From Planctomycetaceae bacterium (GTDB lineage Bacteria; Planctomycetota; Planctomycetia; Pirellulales; UBA1268): a stretch of 7,407 nt of DNA. The stretch covers positions 1-7,407 of the forward strand of contig CANGGC010000108.1 in the NCBI GenBank assembly GCA_947453125.1, written 5' to 3'. The translations under genes and the position numbers were made by a program. Below the pieces are notes generated by a model. The model was not told the origin of the DNA. It saw only the letters and a list, made by a program, of their open reading frames with translations, and searched no databases. Shown in pieces: positions 5,833 through 7,407 of the stretch; position 1 is the stretch's first letter, and each line of letters starts with the position of its first letter.

Positions 5833-6348
5833 ATGGACCCGAAGATCCACCGCCCGCAGGCGCAGTGCTGCCGCACCGGCCACGGCTTTCAGCCGGGGGA
5901 TTCAATGATTTCAGCCCTCGTGCGAACCCCTGAGGGACTTCTGCGCACCGACACCCTCGCGACGGCGTGGACCGGTGCCCCGGAGAAGTCGGTGGCCTGG
6001 TGGCGGTCGACCTTCCCCAAGCCCGACGCGACCGGAGCCGTGCTCGCGCCGAACGACGTCCTCCTCGACATCGTGGAGCAACTCGATGGCCAGGAGCCCG
6101 AGGCCCCGCTGCGGTATCTCCTTGCCCTGCAGCTCGTCCGTCGCCGCGTCCTCCGCTTTGTCGATCAGCCGTCCCACGCGTCCGCTCCCCCCCACGCGCT
6201 CCCCTCCACCGAAGCCGAGCCGCTCCGTCTCGCATGCCGGAAACGCGATTGCGAATACGTCGTGAAAGTCGCCCCTCCGGAGCCCGCCACCGCCGCCGCC
6301 GTCGAAGCCCGGCTCGCAGCCCTCCTCTGGTCGGGGGACGCCGCATGA
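5833..6348 (+). CDS. Conserved hypothetical protein, probably a planctomycete family
   Basis: I do not recognise a function. The 171-aa protein begins with IHRPQAQCCRTGHGFQPGDS (5-24), which resembles the start of a small planctomycete family that I recall as hydrophilic proteins with a Cys-x-x-x-Gly-x-x-x-x-Pro-Gly pattern. It continues with a WTGAPEKSVAWWRS segment (46-59) and then LAPNDVLLDIVEQL (71-84). A basic, Leu-rich helix, RYLLALQLVRRRVLRF (94-109), follows. The C-terminal part has two cysteines (135 and 140) in LACRKRDCEYVVKV. There is no signal peptide or membrane segment, so it is probably cytosolic. Together Cys12, Cys13, Cys135 and Cys140 could bind metal, but this is speculative. 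The ATG at 5833 is preferred over the ATG at 5905 because the Cys-containing start belongs to the conserved part; neither has a good Shine-Dalgarno sequence. Its TGA overlaps the ATG of the next gene, which suggests translational coupling. Confidence 0.75.
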   Translation: MDPKIHRPQAQCCRTGHGFQPGDSMISALVRTPEGLLRTDTLATAWTGAPEKSVAWWRSTFPKPDATGAVLAPNDVLLDIVEQLDGQEPEAPLRYLLALQLVRRRVLRFVDQPSHASAPPHALPSTEAEPLRLACRKRDCEYVVKVAPPEPATAAAVEARLAALLWSGDAA

Positions 6349-7385
6349 CCCCCACGCCTGGTCAGTCGACGATTCCGCCGGTGGGTGCCGGCTCGCGGGC
6401 CTGCCTGCTGGCGCTGGTCGTCGTCGCGCTGGCCTCCACCGGCGCGACCTGCCCGAACGCCCTGCGTGGCTACCAGGTCGGGGTCTCGCCTCTGCCGCGG
6501 GCCCTGCCGGCGCAACCGACCCTCGAGCAGGTGATCGGCACCGTCCACGACAACACGCGACGGGTGCGCAGCCTGATGGCCCCCCAGGCAGTGCTTTCCG
6601 TGCCCGGCGTCCCGCGACTCTCGGCCCAGGTGGCCTGCGAGCCCCCCCGACGCTTCCGGCTCCGCGCCCAGACGGCGATCACCGGCGGGGAACTCGACAT
6701 CGGCAGCAACGACGAGCTGTTCTGGCTCTGGATCCGCCGCCACGAACCGGCCGTGACGCTCTACTGCCGCCACGACGACTACGCCAAATCGGCCGCCCGG
6801 AAGCTGATTCCACTCCGCGCCGACTGGATGCCCGAACTGCTCGGTCTGGTGACGTTCCGGCCTGAGGACCAGCATGAGGGCCCTGTCACCTTAAGCGACG
6901 GCCGGATCGAAATCCGCACCACCATGGCCGGCCCGGACGGGGCGATGCGCAAGTCAACGATCCTCGATGGCACCACGGGGCTCGTCCTCGAGCAGCACCT
7001 CTTCACCCCGACCGGCGAGCGGTTGGCGAGCGTGCGGACATCCCGGCACCGCGTCGATCCCCCCAGCGGCGCGGCCCTTCCGCGCCTTGTCGAAGTCTCC
7101 TGGCCGACCTCAGGCGTCGAGTTCCAGCTCGAGCTCACCTCGATCACGACGAACATGCCCCCCGCCGATCCGGGGCAACTCTGGCAGAGGCCCTCCTACG
7201 AAGGCTTCCAGCCGATCGATCTGGCCGACCCTGCGGTGACGATCACCGGCCCCGCGGCCTCCGTCGGAGCGCCCCCCGCCGCCACACCCCTGCCGCCAGC
7301 ACCGGCCGCCATGGCCCCGCAGCGTCCCCTGCCAGCCGCTCCGCCTGCCGGCTTATCGTCTCCCCCCCAGCCTTATCCGGGCTGA
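6345..7385 (+). CDS. Exported protein of unknown function, possible lipoprotein
   Basis: This 346-aa protein starts at an ATG that overlaps the previous stop by four bases (ATGA). Residues 17-36 (SRACLLALVVVALASTGATC) form a hydrophobic export signal after a polar start. Cys36 could be a lipidation site, but GATC lacks the usual Leu at -3, so the lipobox is poor. The mature region begins with PTLEQVIGTVHDNTRRVRSL (58-77), followed by alternating strands such as RFRLRAQTAITGGELDIGSN (103-122) and ELFWLWIRR (124-132). These recall the half-barrel fold of LolA/LolB-like lipid-binding proteins, which is an inference from pattern only. The last 45 residues, from about 302, are Pro- and Ala-rich and probably disordered. 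I expect it in the periplasm or anchored to a membrane. The upstream in-frame opening to 5967 lies inside the previous gene and is rejected because the signal peptide begins after 6345. Confidence 0.82.
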   Translation: MTPTPGQSTIPPVGAGSRACLLALVVVALASTGATCPNALRGYQVGVSPLPRALPAQPTLEQVIGTVHDNTRRVRSLMAPQAVLSVPGVPRLSAQVACEPPRRFRLRAQTAITGGELDIGSNDELFWLWIRRHEPAVTLYCRHDDYAKSAARKLIPLRADWMPELLGLVTFRPEDQHEGPVTLSDGRIEIRTTMAGPDGAMRKSTILDGTTGLVLEQHLFTPTGERLASVRTSRHRVDPPSGAALPRLVEVSWPTSGVEFQLELTSITTNMPPADPGQLWQRPSYEGFQPIDLADPAVTITGPAASVGAPPAATPLPPAPAAMAPQRPLPAAPPAGLSSPPQPYPG

Positions 7386-7407
7386 CGGTGTGGCAGCGAC
7401 CGTCAGC
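7381..7407 (+). terminator. Strong hairpin overlapping the stop of the exported-protein gene
   Basis: GCTGACGGT (7381-7389) and ACCGTCAGC (7399-7407) form a perfect 9-bp stem around a 9-nt loop. The TGA stop at 7383-7385 lies within the left arm. The window ends at the last paired base, so whether a U tract follows cannot be seen. The position right at the end of the two-gene operon suits an intrinsic terminator. Confidence 0.6.

Noticed and set aside
5651..5908. Possible 85-aa gene in the spacer before the final operon
   Set aside because: Its translation is Gly/Pro/Arg-rich, it overlaps the start of the 171-aa gene, and the nearest Shine-Dalgarno sequence is 28 nt away, too far to serve it.
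1..7407. CRISPR arrays, tRNA or rRNA genes, insertion sequences, or a defence system
   Set aside because: No regularly spaced long direct repeats, no tRNA-like cloverleaf or rRNA core sequence, and no transposase or integrase motifs were seen on either strand.

Overview
The window is GC-rich, densely coded bacterial chromosome with short intergenic gaps. It most likely comes from a member of the Planctomycetota, Pirellula-like in the broad sense. The basis is protein style recalled from memory: a phosphoglucose-isomerase relative that looks planctomycete, a TatC with a greatly enlarged first periplasmic loop, and a final gene pair (171 aa and 346 aa) resembling families I associate with that phylum. 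No rRNA, tRNA, CRISPR array or transposase gene is visible.

Layout. (1) Positions 1-2006, minus strand: apgM (archaeal-type cofactor-independent phosphoglycerate mutase), then 89 bp, then tatC, which runs off the left edge. (2) 2007-2241 is a divergent intergenic region. (3) 2242-3447, plus strand: a 401-aa protein that I read as a badly eroded glucose-6-phosphate isomerase homologue. (4) 3512-4267, plus strand: a UPF0173-type metallo-beta-lactamase-fold hydrolase with a TTG start. (5) 4286-4627, minus strand: a small Rieske [2Fe-2S] ferredoxin, convergent with the hydrolase; one hairpin contains both stop codons. (6) 4660-5598, plus strand: a Cof-type HAD phosphatase, divergent from the Rieske gene with only about 30 bp between starts. 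(7) 5599-5832: an intergenic region with an unused Shine-Dalgarno-like sequence and four alternating GGGGAC/GTCCCC hexamers spaced exactly 17 nt apart. (8) 5833-6348 and 6345-7385, plus strand: two translationally coupled genes (ATGA overlap), a cytosolic protein of unknown function and an exported protein, followed by a strong hairpin at the right edge.

How the genes relate. Most are housekeeping or general metabolic genes, and no single pathway joins them. The one thematic link is that apgM and the isomerase-like gene, both from glycolytic families, lie back to back. The last two genes are the clearest operon and may act together at the cell envelope. I see no defence, mobile or biosynthetic system. 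The items most worth a second look are the eroded isomerase homologue, the enlarged TatC loop, the 17-nt-phased hexamer array and the uncharacterised final gene pair.
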